A stretch of 64,000 nt of DNA from Pseudonocardia sp. HH130629-09. GTDB taxonomy: Bacteria > Actinomycetota > Actinomycetes > Mycobacteriales > Pseudonocardiaceae. A model generated the notes under the pieces. That model searched no databases. It was not told where the DNA came from and saw only the letters and a program-made list of their open reading frames with translations. The stretch is taken from positions 2,480,001-2,544,000 of the forward strand of contig NZ_CP011868.1 of assembly GCF_001294645.1 (NCBI RefSeq). The letters run 5' to 3'. The translations under genes were made by a program, and so were the position numbers. Each line of letters starts with the position of its first letter. Within the stretch, counting starts at the first letter, position 1. Shown here in pieces: positions 46,274-56,239 of the stretch.

Positions 46274-47215
46274 CTACCCTTCGGAGAGCGCGCGGTCCGC
46301 GCCCCGACGTCGCGACCCGCGCCGGGCGAACGCCAGCACCGCTGCCGCGGCGCCGATCGCGCCCACCAGGTTGACCCCCAGCTGCAGCGCCGACAGTGCC
46401 GCCTCGTTCCAGCGTCCCTCGATCACCGCGACCGAGGCGTAGGCGGCGGCGGGGACGGTCGTCACCGAGATGACCACGCCGACCATCGCCGACGACCGCG
46501 CCGAGGTCAACGACAGCATCCCGGCCGCCCCGGCGAGCACGGCGACGACCAGCGAGAACGGCCCCACCTCGTAGATGAAGTCCATCTGCTCGAGGCTGTC
46601 GAGCCCGGCCGAGGACAACCAGCCGAGCAGGTCGAACACCAGGGTCGCGACGGCGGTGACGGCCATCGCCAGCGGGAACCCCACGGCGACCGCGAGCGCG
46701 CCGCGCGAGACCAGGTCGCGACGGCGCAGCACCAATCCGACCGCCATCGCGGCCATCGGGCCGAACTCCGGGCCCAGCACCATCGCCCCGACCACGGTGA
46801 CCGGCGAGTCGGTGACCGCGCCGACGGCGGCGAGCAGGCAGGCGACGGTGAGGAAGGTCAGGAACGTCCCCGACAGCCGCGACTCCTCGCCGGTGCGCTG
46901 GATCAGCTCGTCCCAGACGACGGCGTCGGCGCCGTCCCCCGGGGCGGCCTCCTCGGCGGCGTCGGCCCGGTCGGACAGCACCGTGTCGAGCTGTTCGAGG
47001 GTGATGCCGCCGTCGTGGTCTACGCCGAGATCGGACAGCCTGCCCAGCAGGTCGTCGGCGCACTCCCGGGCGACGTCGGCCTCGATCAGGTCACCGGCCG
47101 GATGCACCGCCACCCCGGGGTGGACCACCAGGTGGGCCACCCCGGGTTCGGCGTCGAGGACGGTGCGGACGTCGGCGGTCCGTCCGGCTGGACAGACCAC
47201 CCGCAGGTGCAGCAC
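46274..47215 (-). CDS. DUF389 membrane protein
   Basis: This 313-residue protein starts with a soluble part of about 115 residues (MLHLRVVCPAGRTADVRTVL and an acidic stretch) followed by six membrane helices: TFLTFLTVACLLAAVGAVT, VVGAMVLGPEFGPMAAMAVG, LAMAVTAVATLVFDLLG, VGPFSLVVAVLAGAAGMLSL, AMVGVVISVTTVPAAAYASV and LGVNLVGAIGAAAAVLAFA. GAMVLGPEFGPM is the family hallmark. Function is unknown; bacterial relatives are linked to inner-membrane stress or transport. Its GTG abuts the aspS stop exactly. Confidence 0.88.
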   Translation of the reverse strand: MLHLRVVCPAGRTADVRTVLDAEPGVAHLVVHPGVAVHPAGDLIEADVARECADDLLGRLSDLGVDHDGGITLEQLDTVLSDRADAAEEAAPGDGADAVVWDELIQRTGEESRLSGTFLTFLTVACLLAAVGAVTDSPVTVVGAMVLGPEFGPMAAMAVGLVLRRRDLVSRGALAVAVGFPLAMAVTAVATLVFDLLGWLSSAGLDSLEQMDFIYEVGPFSLVVAVLAGAAGMLSLTSARSSAMVGVVISVTTVPAAAYASVAVIEGRWNEAALSALQLGVNLVGAIGAAAAVLAFARRGSRRRGADRALSEG

Positions 47216-49057
47216 CTACGCGGCCGGGCCGGGCTTCTCCGGGGCGCCGCCGCCGGTCTCGGACGACGGGCCGGGCACGGAACCCCCGGGCGCGGCCGCG
47301 GCGGGCTTCGCGTCGACGCCGGCCTCCTTGCGCTGGGCGGCGGTGATCGGAGCGGGTGCCTGGGTCAGCGGGTCGAACCCGCCGCCGGTCTTCGGGAAGG
47401 CGATGACCTCGCGGATCGAGTCGACGCCGGCGAGCAGCGCGGTGATCCGGTCCCAGCCGAACGCGATCCCGCCGTGCGGCGGCGGACCGTAGGCGAAGGC
47501 GTCGAGCAGGAAGCCGAACTTCTCCTGCGCCTCCTCCGCGGACAGACCCATGACCTCGAAGACCCGCTTCTGCACCTCGGCCGAGTGGATACGGATCGAG
47601 CCGCCACCGATCTCGTTGCCGTTGCAGACGATGTCGTAGGCGTAGGCCAGGGCGTTGCCCGGGTCCTTCTCGAAGCTGTCGATCCACTCCGGGGTCGGCG
47701 AGGTGAACGCGTGGTGCAGCGCGGTCCACGCACCGCCGCCGACGGCGACGTCGTCGGTGTCGGCGGCCGACTCGAACAGCGGGGCGTCGACGATCCAGAC
47801 GAACGACCAGGCCGACTCGTCGATCGCACCGATGCGCCGCGCGATCTCGCCCCGGGCGGCACCGAGCAGTGCGCGGGCCTCACTCGGCGTGCCCGCGGCG
47901 AAGAAGATGCAGTCACCGGGGTTCGCGCCGACGGCCTCGGCCAGCCCGGACCGCTCGGCCTCGGACAGGTTCTTGACGACGGGGCCGCGCTCGTCGACCT
48001 GCCCGTCCTCGCCGATCAGCACGTAGGCCAGGCCGCGGGCGCCACGCTGCTTGGCCCACTCCTGCCAGCCGTCGAGCACCTTGCGGGGCTGCGACGCCCC
48101 GCCCGGCATGACGACGGCGCCGACGTAGGGGTTCTGGAAGACCCGGAACCCGGTGCCCGCGAAGTACGACGTGAGTTCGGTGAGCTCGATGTCGAACCGC
48201 AGGTCGGGCTTGTCCGAGCCGTAGCGGGCCATCGCCTCGGCGTAGGGCATCCGGCGGATCGGGGTGGGCACGTCGTAGCCGACGAGCTTCCACAGCGCGA
48301 CCAGCACCTTCTCGGCCAGCGCGATGACGTCGTCCTGCTCGACGAAGCTCATCTCGATGTCGAGCTGGGTGAACTCCGGCTGCCGGTCGGCGCGGAAGTC
48401 CTCGTCGCGGTAGCAGCGCGCGATCTGGTAGTACCGCTCCAGCCCGCCGACCATCAGCAGCTGCTTGAACAGCTGCGGGCTCTGCGGCAGCGCGTACCAG
48501 GAGCCGGGGCGCAGCCGGGCCGGGACGACGAAGTCGCGCGCGCCCTCCGGGGTCGACCGGGTCAGGGTCGGCGTCTCGACCTCGATGAAGTCCTCGGCGG
48601 CGAGCACGTCGCGGGCGGCCTTGTTCACGTCGCTGCGCAGCTTCATGGCCGCGGCCGGCCCGGGACGGCGCAGGTCGAGGTAGCGGTGGGAGAGCCGGAT
48701 CTCCTCGCCGACGCCGGTGTGCTCGTCGATCGGGAACGGCAGCGGCGCGGACTCCGACAGCACGGTCAGCCCGGTGACCGTGACCTCGATGTCGCCGGTC
48801 GGCAGATCGGCGTTCTCGTTGCCCGCGGGCCGGCGGACGACCTCGCCGACGACCTGGATGCAGAACTCGGAGCGCAGCCGGTGCGCCCGCTCGGCCATCT
48901 CGCCCTCACGGAACACCACCTGGGCCGATCCGGAGCGGTCCCGCAGGTCGATGAAGATCACGCCACCGTGATCGCGGCGGCGGGCCACCCATCCGGCGAG
49001 GGTCACGGTCTGGCCGGCGTTCTCGGCACGCAGGGTTCCGACGGGGTGGGTTCGCAT
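47216..49057 (-). CDS. aspS: aspartyl-tRNA synthetase (probably non-discriminating)
   Basis: This 613-residue class II synthetase has the OB-fold anticodon domain ([20 protein letters not shown]), motif 2 [19 protein letters not shown], the bacterial GAD insertion (residues 300-420) and motif 3 [16 protein letters not shown]. Actinobacteria usually lack AsnRS and make Asn-tRNA via AspRS and GatCAB, so it may also charge tRNA-Asn; this is inferred from the phylum. The C-terminal 30 residues after [17 protein letters not shown] are Ala/Pro-rich. An ATG at 49057 gives [16 protein letters not shown]. Confidence 0.97.
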   Translation of the reverse strand: MRTHPVGTLRAENAGQTVTLAGWVARRRDHGGVIFIDLRDRSGSAQVVFREGEMAERAHRLRSEFCIQVVGEVVRRPAGNENADLPTGDIEVTVTGLTVLSESAPLPFPIDEHTGVGEEIRLSHRYLDLRRPGPAAAMKLRSDVNKAARDVLAAEDFIEVETPTLTRSTPEGARDFVVPARLRPGSWYALPQSPQLFKQLLMVGGLERYYQIARCYRDEDFRADRQPEFTQLDIEMSFVEQDDVIALAEKVLVALWKLVGYDVPTPIRRMPYAEAMARYGSDKPDLRFDIELTELTSYFAGTGFRVFQNPYVGAVVMPGGASQPRKVLDGWQEWAKQRGARGLAYVLIGEDGQVDERGPVVKNLSEAERSGLAEAVGANPGDCIFFAAGTPSEARALLGAARGEIARRIGAIDESAWSFVWIVDAPLFESAADTDDVAVGGGAWTALHHAFTSPTPEWIDSFEKDPGNALAYAYDIVCNGNEIGGGSIRIHSAEVQKRVFEVMGLSAEEAQEKFGFLLDAFAYGPPPHGGIAFGWDRITALLAGVDSIREVIAFPKTGGGFDPLTQAPAPITAAQRKEAGVDAKPAAAAPGGSVPGPSSETGGGAPEKPGPAA

Positions 49058-49117
49058 CACGGCGGTCAAGGCTATCGGCACCACCCAGGCCGCCTGCCAC
49101 CAGGTTTCGGCGCCGCC

Positions 49118-51119
49118 TCACAGCAGGCTCAGCTGCCCCGCGTCCGGGTCCGGGGGCCGCACCGGCGCGACCCGCTGCCGGGTCCACCCCGGGGCCCGCG
49201 GGTTCGCTTCGGGCCGGTCCAGGCCGTGCCGGGCCAGCAGCGGGGAGACCCGCCGGGCCAGGGCCCTGCGGTAGTCCGGTGTGGCGTAGGCCCCGCCGCG
49301 GTAGAGCCGCTCGTAGCGCGGCAGCAGCGCGGGGTGGGTCCGCCCCAGCCAGGCCAGGAACCACTCCCGGGTCCCGGGGCGCAGGTGCAGCGCGAGGACC
49401 GTGGCCCGGCTCGCCCCGGCGGCGGCGATCTCGCCCAGCAGTGCGTCGAGGGCCTCGGTGGAGTCGGTCAGCCACGGCAGCACCGGGGCCACCATGACCC
49501 CGCAGGGCAGGCCCGCATCGGTGATCCGGCGGACCAGGTCGAGCCGGGCCCGCGGGCTCGGCGTGCCCGGCTCCAGGTGCGACTGCAGCTCCCGGTCCAG
49601 CAGCGCGATCGATACCCCGGTGCCGACGCGCACGTCGGCGTTCGCGGCCGCGAGCTGCGGCAGGTCCCGGCCCAGCACGGTGCCCTTGGTCAGGACGGAG
49701 AACGGCGTGCCGGAGCGGGCCAGCGCGCCGATCACCCCCGGCATCAGCCGGTAGCGGCCCTCCGCCCGTTGGTAGGGGTCGGTGTTGGTGCCCATCGCGA
49801 CGTGCTCGCGCCGCCACGACGGCCGGGCCAGCTCCCGCTCCAGCACCCGGGCGACGTTCACCTTGACCACGATCTGGGAGTCGAAGTCCGCGCCCGCGTC
49901 CAGGTCCAGGTAGGTGTGGGTGTTGCGGGCGAAGCAGTTGTGGCTGACCACCCCGGCGGCGACGAAGTCACCGGTGCCGGTGGTGATGTCGACCATCGGA
50001 CGGAGGGTGCCGGTGTCGCGGACCGACACCACCCGCGGCGCTCCCCCCGGGCGGCTCCTCGACGCGGGCGCCGCCGACGTCACGCATCCGGGCCACGGCC
50101 GGGTCGGTCACCGCGACCAGCCGCAGCTGCTCGGCGACCCCGCCCAGCACCCGCAGCGCCCGCACCCCGGGCCGGGCCGAGGGCTCCGAGGCCACCCGGA
50201 ACCCGAGCCGCCGCAGCGCGTCGACGCAGGCGCGGGCGAGCGTCTCCTCGCCGGGCACGATCCGCAGCACCCCGGCGGAGACCTCACCGCAGGCGTCGAC
50301 GATCCCGCCGACGAACCCGGCCGACCAGCCACGGGCGGGCCGGTGCGGCCAGGCCGTCGGCGACGGTGCGGGCGCCGCGAGCATCCCGGCGGCCACGGGC
50401 ACCGGCCGCGCGGTCAGCAGGTGGTGGGCGCGGGCGAGCGCCTCCAGCTCGACCCAGCCGGTCGGGAACGGCTCGGCCCGCACCCGCCCGCGCACCGCGT
50501 CGGCCCGGACCAGCCCGCAGAGCCAGCCCTCGGCGTACCCGTCGGGCCGTGGCCCGCCCGGGACCGCGGCCGCACCGGGCCCGACCAGTGCCGTCCCCGG
50601 TGCCAGGTGCGGCCGGTCCGCCGAGGAACGGCAGCGCCCCGGGCGCACGTGTGCCCAGCCGGAGGTGGTGAGGAAACGGTGTTCGGCGGAGGTGACGAGC
50701 ACCGTGCCGTCGTCGAGGATCACCTCCTGCGCCCGGCGCCGGGTCGACCAGCGCGCGAGCACCGGGGTGCGGACGAACCGGCGCCGCCCGCCGCCGTCCG
50801 CGAGGGTGCCGACCACCTCGTCACCCGGGCGCAGCTCCCCGATGGGCCGGGACCGGCCGTCGGCGGTGAGCACCGGGGTGTCCGGGACGAGGCAGTAGGT
50901 GCAGGCGTGCGAGCAGCCGCGGTAGGGGTTGACCGTCCACCCGAACGGCACCGGCGACGACGACGGCACCCGGTTGAGCACCGAGCGCGCCTCGACCTCG
51001 TGGAACACCGTGTCCGCGAACCCGGGGGTGCGCACCGAGCGCAGCAACCCCCGCATCCCCGGCAGCGCCGTCGCGTGTCCGACCCCGTCCGCCCCGACCT
51101 GCTGTCCGTCCCATCGCAC
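49118..51119 (-). CDS. Rv2578c-family radical SAM protein containing an intein, with a frameshift in the intein
   Basis: From a GTG at 51119 the host starts RWDGQQVGADGVGHATALPG, RSVRTPGFADTVFHEVEARS and GWTVNPYRGCSHACTY. After the intein it continues FARNTHTYLDLDAGADF, YQRAEGRYRLMPGVIGAL and LTKGTVLGRDLPQL to 49118. Joined, the cluster motif is CSHACTYCFAR (CxxxCxxC), so the intein sits right before the third Cys. A run of six C at 50043-50048 (+ strand) puts the last part out of frame; five would repair it. As given no full protein is made. M. tuberculosis has the same host gene near aspS/hisS. Confidence 0.82.
49937..50894 (-). other. intein (Hint domain plus LAGLIDADG endonuclease) in the radical SAM gene
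   Basis: The N-terminal splicing block CLVPDTPVLTADGRSRPI starts with Cys1, and block B is TSAEHRFLT. The C-terminal end is GVVSHN followed by Cys+1, the extein Cys and third cluster ligand. Between are two LAGLIDADG-like segments, AEGWLCGLVRADAV and SAGFVGGIVDACGE, so this is an endonuclease-bearing mini-mobile element. Its length is 958 bases, 319 codons plus one, which is the frameshift. The penultimate His and final Asn needed for splicing are present. Confidence 0.85.
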
Positions 51120-51228
51120 CACCCTAGTCGAACACAAGTTCGAACGCCGGACAACCGGTCGTCGCCGGGCGGTCGCGTCCGGGCGAACGGCACCCCGCAG
51201 GCCGAAGATCGTTTGCAAGGATGCAGAG

Positions 51229-52899
51229 GTGCCCCCGCCCCCGCCCGTCCCGCGCGACCCGTCCGCCCCCGACGGCGGCCCGCCCAGCGCTCCGCGGACG
51301 GGGGGACGGCGGCGCGCCGAGGACCGGGCACCGGGCGCCTCGGGCGGGCACCGGCTCCCGGCTGAACCGGCGCGGCACCGGGCCCGGCGGACACAGGACA
51401 CCCGGACACCCGCCCCGCGCCGCCCGTCCCGCGAGGAGAACGGCGCCGGCGCCTCCCCCGCACCGGCAGGCCGAGCCGCGCCGGGCCCCGCCGGCGGCAG
51501 CACCGACAGCAGCACCGACGGCAGGGACGACGACAGCGCCGAGACCGGTCCGATCCCCCGCGCCGGGCACCCGGGCGGCTGGGGCGACTGTCCCGGCGCG
51601 GCGGGGCCCGGCACCACGACCGGCGCGCCGGCACCGCCCGCCACCGGGCACGACCACGGCGCGGGACTCGGCGAAGGACACCGAGACGGACAAGGAGACG
51701 GACACCGAGAGGGACACAGCGCGGCACACGGCCAGGGACACGAGCAGGGACACGGCCACGGGCACGGCGCCGCGGCCCCGGCCGGACGACGGGTGCGGAG
51801 GCTGCTCGTCGCGCTGCTCGTGCCGTGCGTGCTCGCGACGCTCGCCGGGGTGGCCCTGCTGTGGCCGGGGGCGACCCCGGTCCCGGAGATCCCGCCCACC
51901 CAGCAGGTGCACGGCACCGTCACCTCGGTGCAGGTCGCGGACTGCTCCCCCGGCGCCGGCGACCGTCGCTGCACCGGGGTGACGGTCGCGCTGTCCGACG
52001 GGCCCCGTGCCGGACGGGACCTGGTGCAGCTGGTGCCGAACGAGCCGTCGACGCCGCGGTTCGCGGTGGGCGACCCGGTCACCCTGTCGTGGTCGGGCGC
52101 CAACCCCGACGACGCGGGCTCCTACCAGCTCGTCGACTTCCAGCGCGGCGCCCCGCTGGGGTGGCTGGCGGCGGCGTTCGCCCTGGCCGTCGTCGTGCTG
52201 GGACGGCTGCGCGGGTTCGCGGCGCTGGTCAGCCTGGCGCTGAGCTTCGTCATCCTGCTGTGGTTCGTGCTGCCCGCGATCCTGTCCGGTGGCTCCCCGC
52301 TCGCGGTCGCGGTCACCGGCGCCTGCCTGATCATGTTCGTGGTGCTGTACCTGACCCACGGGTTCACCGCGCGGACGTCCTGCGCGGTGCTCGGCACACT
52401 CGCCTCGCTCGCCCTGATCGGGCTGCTCGGCTACCTGTTCACCGTCACCTCCCGGCTCACCGGGCTCGACGACACCACCGCCACCCTGATCGGCACGCTC
52501 GGCCCGGGCGTGCCGATCGACCCCCGCGGCCTGGTGCTGGCCGGGCTGGTGATCGGGGCGCTCGGGGCGCTGGACGACGTCACCGTCACCCAGGCGTCCG
52601 CGGTGTGGGAGCTGGGCGCGGCGAATCCGGGGATGAGCGTGGGCGAGCTGTTCGCCGCCGGGATGCGGATCGGCCGCGACCACGTCGCGTCCGCGGTGAA
52701 CACCCTCGTGCTGGCCTACGCCGGGGCAGCGCTGCCGCTGCTGCTGTTGTTCACCGTCGCCGCCGGCGGGGTGACGCAGGTGCTGACCAGCCAGGACGTG
52801 GCGACCGAGATCGTGCGGACGCTGGTGGGCAGCATCGGTCTGGTCGCCGCAGTCCCGGTGACGACCGGGCTGGCCGCGCTGGTCGTCGGGCGGCGCTGA
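51229..52899 (+). CDS. YibE/F-like membrane protein with a histidine-rich N-terminus
   Basis: This 556-residue protein begins with about 185 disordered residues (Pro, Arg, Asp, then a His tract with GHDHGAGLGEGHRDGQGDGH-type repeats and GHGHGHG). A first membrane helix follows (LLVALLVPCVLATLAGVALL), then an extracytoplasmic domain with two Cys, and seven or so helices of the YibE/F family (WLAAAFALAVVVLGRLRGFA, IDPRGLVLAGLVIGALGALD, TVTQASAVWELGAANPGMSV). The family is uncharacterised in detail. The His tract suggests nickel, zinc or cobalt binding. The GTG at 51229 follows GGATGCAGAG. It diverges from the radical SAM gene. Confidence 0.83.
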   Translation: MPPPPPVPRDPSAPDGGPPSAPRTGGRRRAEDRAPGASGGHRLPAEPARHRARRTQDTRTPAPRRPSREENGAGASPAPAGRAAPGPAGGSTDSSTDGRDDDSAETGPIPRAGHPGGWGDCPGAAGPGTTTGAPAPPATGHDHGAGLGEGHRDGQGDGHREGHSAAHGQGHEQGHGHGHGAAAPAGRRVRRLLVALLVPCVLATLAGVALLWPGATPVPEIPPTQQVHGTVTSVQVADCSPGAGDRRCTGVTVALSDGPRAGRDLVQLVPNEPSTPRFAVGDPVTLSWSGANPDDAGSYQLVDFQRGAPLGWLAAAFALAVVVLGRLRGFAALVSLALSFVILLWFVLPAILSGGSPLAVAVTGACLIMFVVLYLTHGFTARTSCAVLGTLASLALIGLLGYLFTVTSRLTGLDDTTATLIGTLGPGVPIDPRGLVLAGLVIGALGALDDVTVTQASAVWELGAANPGMSVGELFAAGMRIGRDHVASAVNTLVLAYAGAALPLLLLFTVAAGGVTQVLTSQDVATEIVRTLVGSIGLVAAVPVTTGLAALVVGRR

Positions 52900-52945
52900 G
52901 TCCGGCCGACGCCCTGCCCGAGACCCTGCCCGACACGCTGTCGGC

Positions 52946-53255
52946 CTATCCGGCGGGCTGGAGCACGAAGTCGTAGCGGGCCTCGTACCAGGGGGCGTCG
53001 CTGTGCCCGCCGTCCGGCGTGGGGCCGGGCTCGTGGCGGTCGAACGCCACGACGAGCTCGCGCTTCACGCCGAACACGACGTCGGAGTCGAGGTACTCGG
53101 TGTCCTCCCGGAACAGGTGGGTGATGAGCGGTGCGTAGCCGGGCACGGCGAGCAGGAAGTGGATGTGCGCGGGCCGCATCGGGCTGATATCGGTGCGCGA
53201 GATCAGGTCGCCGACCGGGCCGTCCATCGGGATGGCGTAGCGGGCCGGTTCGTGC
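52946..53255 (-). pseudogene. intradiol ring-cleavage dioxygenase, C-terminal remnant
   Basis: About 100 residues of a catechol/hydroxyquinol 1,2-dioxygenase remain: PARYAIPMDGPVGDLI, MRPAHIHFLLAVPGY with the iron-binding His pair, VFGVKRELVVAF and the end YDFVLQPAG. The two Tyr ligands are partly lost with the N-terminal 150-200 residues. Similarity stops at about 53255, where sequence of a plus-strand amidohydrolase begins. The frame is open further, but that part is antisense to the amidohydrolase. The two remnants meet head to head, implying a deletion that removed both 5' halves. Confidence 0.75.
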
Positions 53256-54236
53256 TCGCCTACGGCAACATCCACGACGCCCCCCGCGAACTGGACCGCC
53301 GACCCCGGGTTCGCGGAGTTCGTGTCGCGGCGCATCACCCCCGGCGACGACATGCTGGGCTTCCAGCTGGCCTTCGACGTCACCGGCGACCCGGCGTTCC
53401 CCGAGCGTCCCGCGTTCGAGGTGGCCCGCGAGCTCGGCGTCGACGTCACCACCCACGCCGGGGTGCGGGACGCCACCAACGACGACGGCGTCCGGCTCAT
53501 GCACGAGCACGGGTTCGCCGGCCCGGACACCGTCTACGTGCACGCCGCGTCGCTGTCCGCGGACTCCTACCACCGGATCGCCGCGACCGGCGGCTCGGTG
53601 TCGGTGTCCACCGAGAGCGGGCAGAGCGCCGGTCAGGGCTACCCGCCCACCTGGGCGCTGCGCGAGCACGGCATCCCGGTGTCGCTGTCGATGGACTCGT
53701 CGATGTGGTGGAGCGCGGACCTGTTCTCGGCGATGCGCACCACGCTGGGCGCCGACCGGTCCCGCGAGCACCTGGAGGCGCACGGGCGCGGGGACACCGT
53801 CACCCACTCGTCGCTCCGGGCCGAGCAGGTCGTCGAGTGGGCCACCCGCGGCGGGGCCCGCGCGATCGGGCGCGAGTCGGACCTGGGCTCCGTCGAGGTC
53901 GGGAAGAAGGCCGACCTGGTGCTGCTGCGCAACGACCACTCACCGGTGTCGTTCCCGGTGCTGCACCCGCACGGCCACGTCGCGTTCCAGGCCCGGCGCG
54001 GGGACGTGCACACGGTCCTGGTGGACGGGCGCGTGGTGAAGCGCGACGGGCGTCTCGTCGACATCGACCTGCCCGCCGCCCGCGCAGCGGTCACCGCGAC
54101 CGTGGAGCACCTGCGCGCGACGATGGGCGAGCAGGCGTGGCAGGCGGGGATGAACCCGGAGATCCCGCAGACCAAGGTCCTCGACAACCCCTACACCCAC
54201 ACCGACGACCGCAGCGCGGCGACGCACGGCGGCTGA
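53250..54236 (+). pseudogene. amidohydrolase-family (TRZ/ATZ-like) metal-dependent hydrolase, 5'-truncated and frameshifted
   Basis: Similarity begins with RFVLAYGNIHDAP at 53250, breaks in a six-C run (about 53281-53286; five would keep the frame), and continues as ANWTADPGFAEFVSRR, THAGVRDATNDDGVRLMHEH, YVHAASLSADSYHRIAATGG, VSLSMDSSMWWSADLF and VEVGKKADLVLLRN. The N-terminal HxH metal site, about 150 residues, is missing. The His of VTTHAG and Asp of SMDSS are metal ligands of this family. A start at 53322 would yield a 304-residue remnant that should be inactive. Confidence 0.78.
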
Positions 54237-54250
54237 GCGGCGGCGCCCGT

Positions 54251-54796
54251 TCAGGCGGGGGCGCGGGCGACGAGGTGCGCCTCGCCGTCGCCCTCGCGGT
54301 GGGCGAGGACCTCGAGGCAGGCGAACGCCGCGGTGAGCTCCCCCGGCGCCGCCCGGAACGCCCCGCCCGTGTCGCCGACCTCGGACAGGACCGTGACCAC
54401 CAGCAGCCCGCCCGGGGCGAGCGCCGCGGCCATCGCCGGGTAGAGCGCCGGGTCGCGGAAGCGCTGGCACACGACGAGGTCGTAGCGGTCGTCCTCGGCC
54501 GGGAACCCGGCGTCGAGATCCGCCTCCACCCAGCGCACGCGACCGGGCGGCTGCTCGCGGGTCACGAGCTCGGCCCCCGCGGCGAGCGCGGCCGGCGACA
54601 CGTCGACGGCGACGACGTCGAGCCCGCGCCCGGCGAGCCACACCGCGACGCTCCCCCGCCCGCAGGCCACGTCCAGCGCCCGGCCGGACGACGGGAGCAG
54701 GTCGAGGTGCCCGCGCAGGGCATCCGGCGGGGCGGAGGTGCCGGTGCCGAGGGCGCGGTGCTTCGCGTCCCACCGGTCCCGGTCGGTCCGGGCCAC
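54251..54796 (-). CDS. class I SAM-dependent methyltransferase
   Basis: This 181-residue protein has a methyltransferase fold: GRALDVACGRGSVAVWLAGR (motif I), VVAVDVSPAALAAGAELV (motif II), RYDLVVCQRFRDP and LAPGGLLVVTVLSE. It is of the small TehB/UbiE-like type. Substrate is unknown. The GTG at 54796 lies eight bases after the end of hisS in the same direction, so the pair is co-transcribed. The N-terminus begins ARTDRDRWDAKHRALG. Confidence 0.85.
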   Translation of the reverse strand: MARTDRDRWDAKHRALGTGTSAPPDALRGHLDLLPSSGRALDVACGRGSVAVWLAGRGLDVVAVDVSPAALAAGAELVTREQPPGRVRWVEADLDAGFPAEDDRYDLVVCQRFRDPALYPAMAAALAPGGLLVVTVLSEVGDTGGAFRAAPGELTAAFACLEVLAHREGDGEAHLVARAPA

Positions 54797-54804
54797 GGCG
54801 GGCC

Positions 54805-56106
54805 TCAGCCCGCCAGGGCGGTCACGACGGCGTCGGTGACCGCGTCCAGCGGGACGTCCTGCTGCTCACCGGAGACGAGGTCCTTGAGCCCGACGGTGCC
54901 GTTCTCCAGGTCCCGGTCTCCCAGGACCAGCGCGAACCGCGCCCCGGACCGGTCGGCGGACTTCATCGCGCCCTTGATTCCCCGGCCACCGTAGGCCAGG
55001 TCGACCCGCAGGCCCCGGGCCCGCAGCTGCGCGGCGATCACGACCAGGCGGCGCTGCGCGGCGTCGCCGAGGGACACCCCGAACACCTCGACCCGCGCGT
55101 CCGACCAGGGCGCGACGCCCTCGGCGCGGCAGGCGAGCAGCGTGCGGTCGACGCCGATGCCGAACCCGACGCCGGACAGCTCCGGTCCGCCGAGGGTCGC
55201 CATGAGACCGTCGTAGCGGCCGCCACCGCCGATACCGGACTGCGCGCCGAGGCCGTCGTGGACGAACTCGAAGGTCGTCTTGGTGTAGTAGTCCAGGCCC
55301 CGGACCATGCGCGGGTTCGGCGTGTAGGCGACGCCGAGGTCGTCGAGGTGGGCCAGCACGCGGGCGTGGTGGTCGGCGGCGGCGTCGGACAGGTGGTCCA
55401 TCAGCAGCGGCGCGTCGGCCATCGCGGCGCGGATCTCGGGGCGCTTGTCGTCGAGCACCCGCAGCGGGTTGATCTCCGCCCGGGCCCGGGTCGCCTCGTC
55501 GAGGTCGAGCCCGGCGAGGAACTCCTGCAGCAGCGCGCGGTAGGCGGGACGGCACTCGGCGTCGCCGAGGGAGGTGATCTCCAGCCGGTAGCCGGTCAGG
55601 CCGAGGGCCTTGAACCCCTCGTCGGCGATCGCGATGACCTCGGCGTCCAGGCTTGCGTCGTCCACCCCGATCGCCTCGACGCCGACCTGCTGGAGCTGCC
55701 GGTAGCGGCCGGCCTGGGGGCGCTCGTAGCGGAAGAAGGGTCCGGCGTAGCGCAGCTTGACCGGCAGTCCCTGCTTGTCGAGGTTGTGCTCGATCACCGA
55801 GCGGACGACGCCCGCGGTGCCCTCGGGGCGCAGCGTCACCGAACGGTCGCCGCGGTCGGCGAAGGTGTACATCTCCTTGGAGACGACGTCGGTGGACTCC
55901 CCCACCCCGCGGGCGTAGAGGCCGGTGTCCTCGAACACCGGCAGCTCGATGTGGCCGTACCCGGCGCGCTCGGCGGCGGCGGCGAGGGTGTCCCGCACGT
56001 GCACGAACCCGGCCGAGGACGGCGGGAGGTACTCGGGGATGCCCTTCGGCGCGGCGAACGGCTCGGGCCTGCGGGCCCGGCTCACCTGCGGCTCGGTGGC
56101 GGTCAC
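54805..56106 (-). CDS. hisS: histidyl-tRNA synthetase
   Basis: This 433-residue class II synthetase has [18 protein letters not shown], motif 2 [20 protein letters not shown] and [20 protein letters not shown], HisA motifs [17 protein letters not shown] and [14 protein letters not shown], and a C-terminal anticodon domain ([20 protein letters not shown]). It attaches His to tRNA-His. The start is a GTG at 56106. Divergent from the PPIase gene at 56240. Confidence 0.97.
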   Translation of the reverse strand: MTATEPQVSRARRPEPFAAPKGIPEYLPPSSAGFVHVRDTLAAAAERAGYGHIELPVFEDTGLYARGVGESTDVVSKEMYTFADRGDRSVTLRPEGTAGVVRSVIEHNLDKQGLPVKLRYAGPFFRYERPQAGRYRQLQQVGVEAIGVDDASLDAEVIAIADEGFKALGLTGYRLEITSLGDAECRPAYRALLQEFLAGLDLDEATRARAEINPLRVLDDKRPEIRAAMADAPLLMDHLSDAAADHHARVLAHLDDLGVAYTPNPRMVRGLDYYTKTTFEFVHDGLGAQSGIGGGGRYDGLMATLGGPELSGVGFGIGVDRTLLACRAEGVAPWSDARVEVFGVSLGDAAQRRLVVIAAQLRARGLRVDLAYGGRGIKGAMKSADRSGARFALVLGDRDLENGTVGLKDLVSGEQQDVPLDAVTDAVVTALAG

Positions 56107-56239
56107 GGTGGTTGCACGTCCTCTCCGGGGATCAGATCGGTCCTCCCAGCCTAGAACCGGTGTCTCTCAGCTTTCTCCCCAGGTCGCCCCGATACCCTCA
56201 CCGCGCGTACGGATGATCAAGTCAGGGAGTTGGCGGGAC

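Noticed and set aside
47015-50671. A 1218-codon frame on the plus strand over aspS and the radical SAM gene
   Set aside because: Antisense shadow of well-supported genes; its Val/Gly/Asp/Arg composition mirrors their codon use.
51660-51775. Short direct DNA repeats (GGACAC-rich) as a regulatory repeat
   Set aside because: They are the codons of the Gly-His tract of the YibE/F protein.
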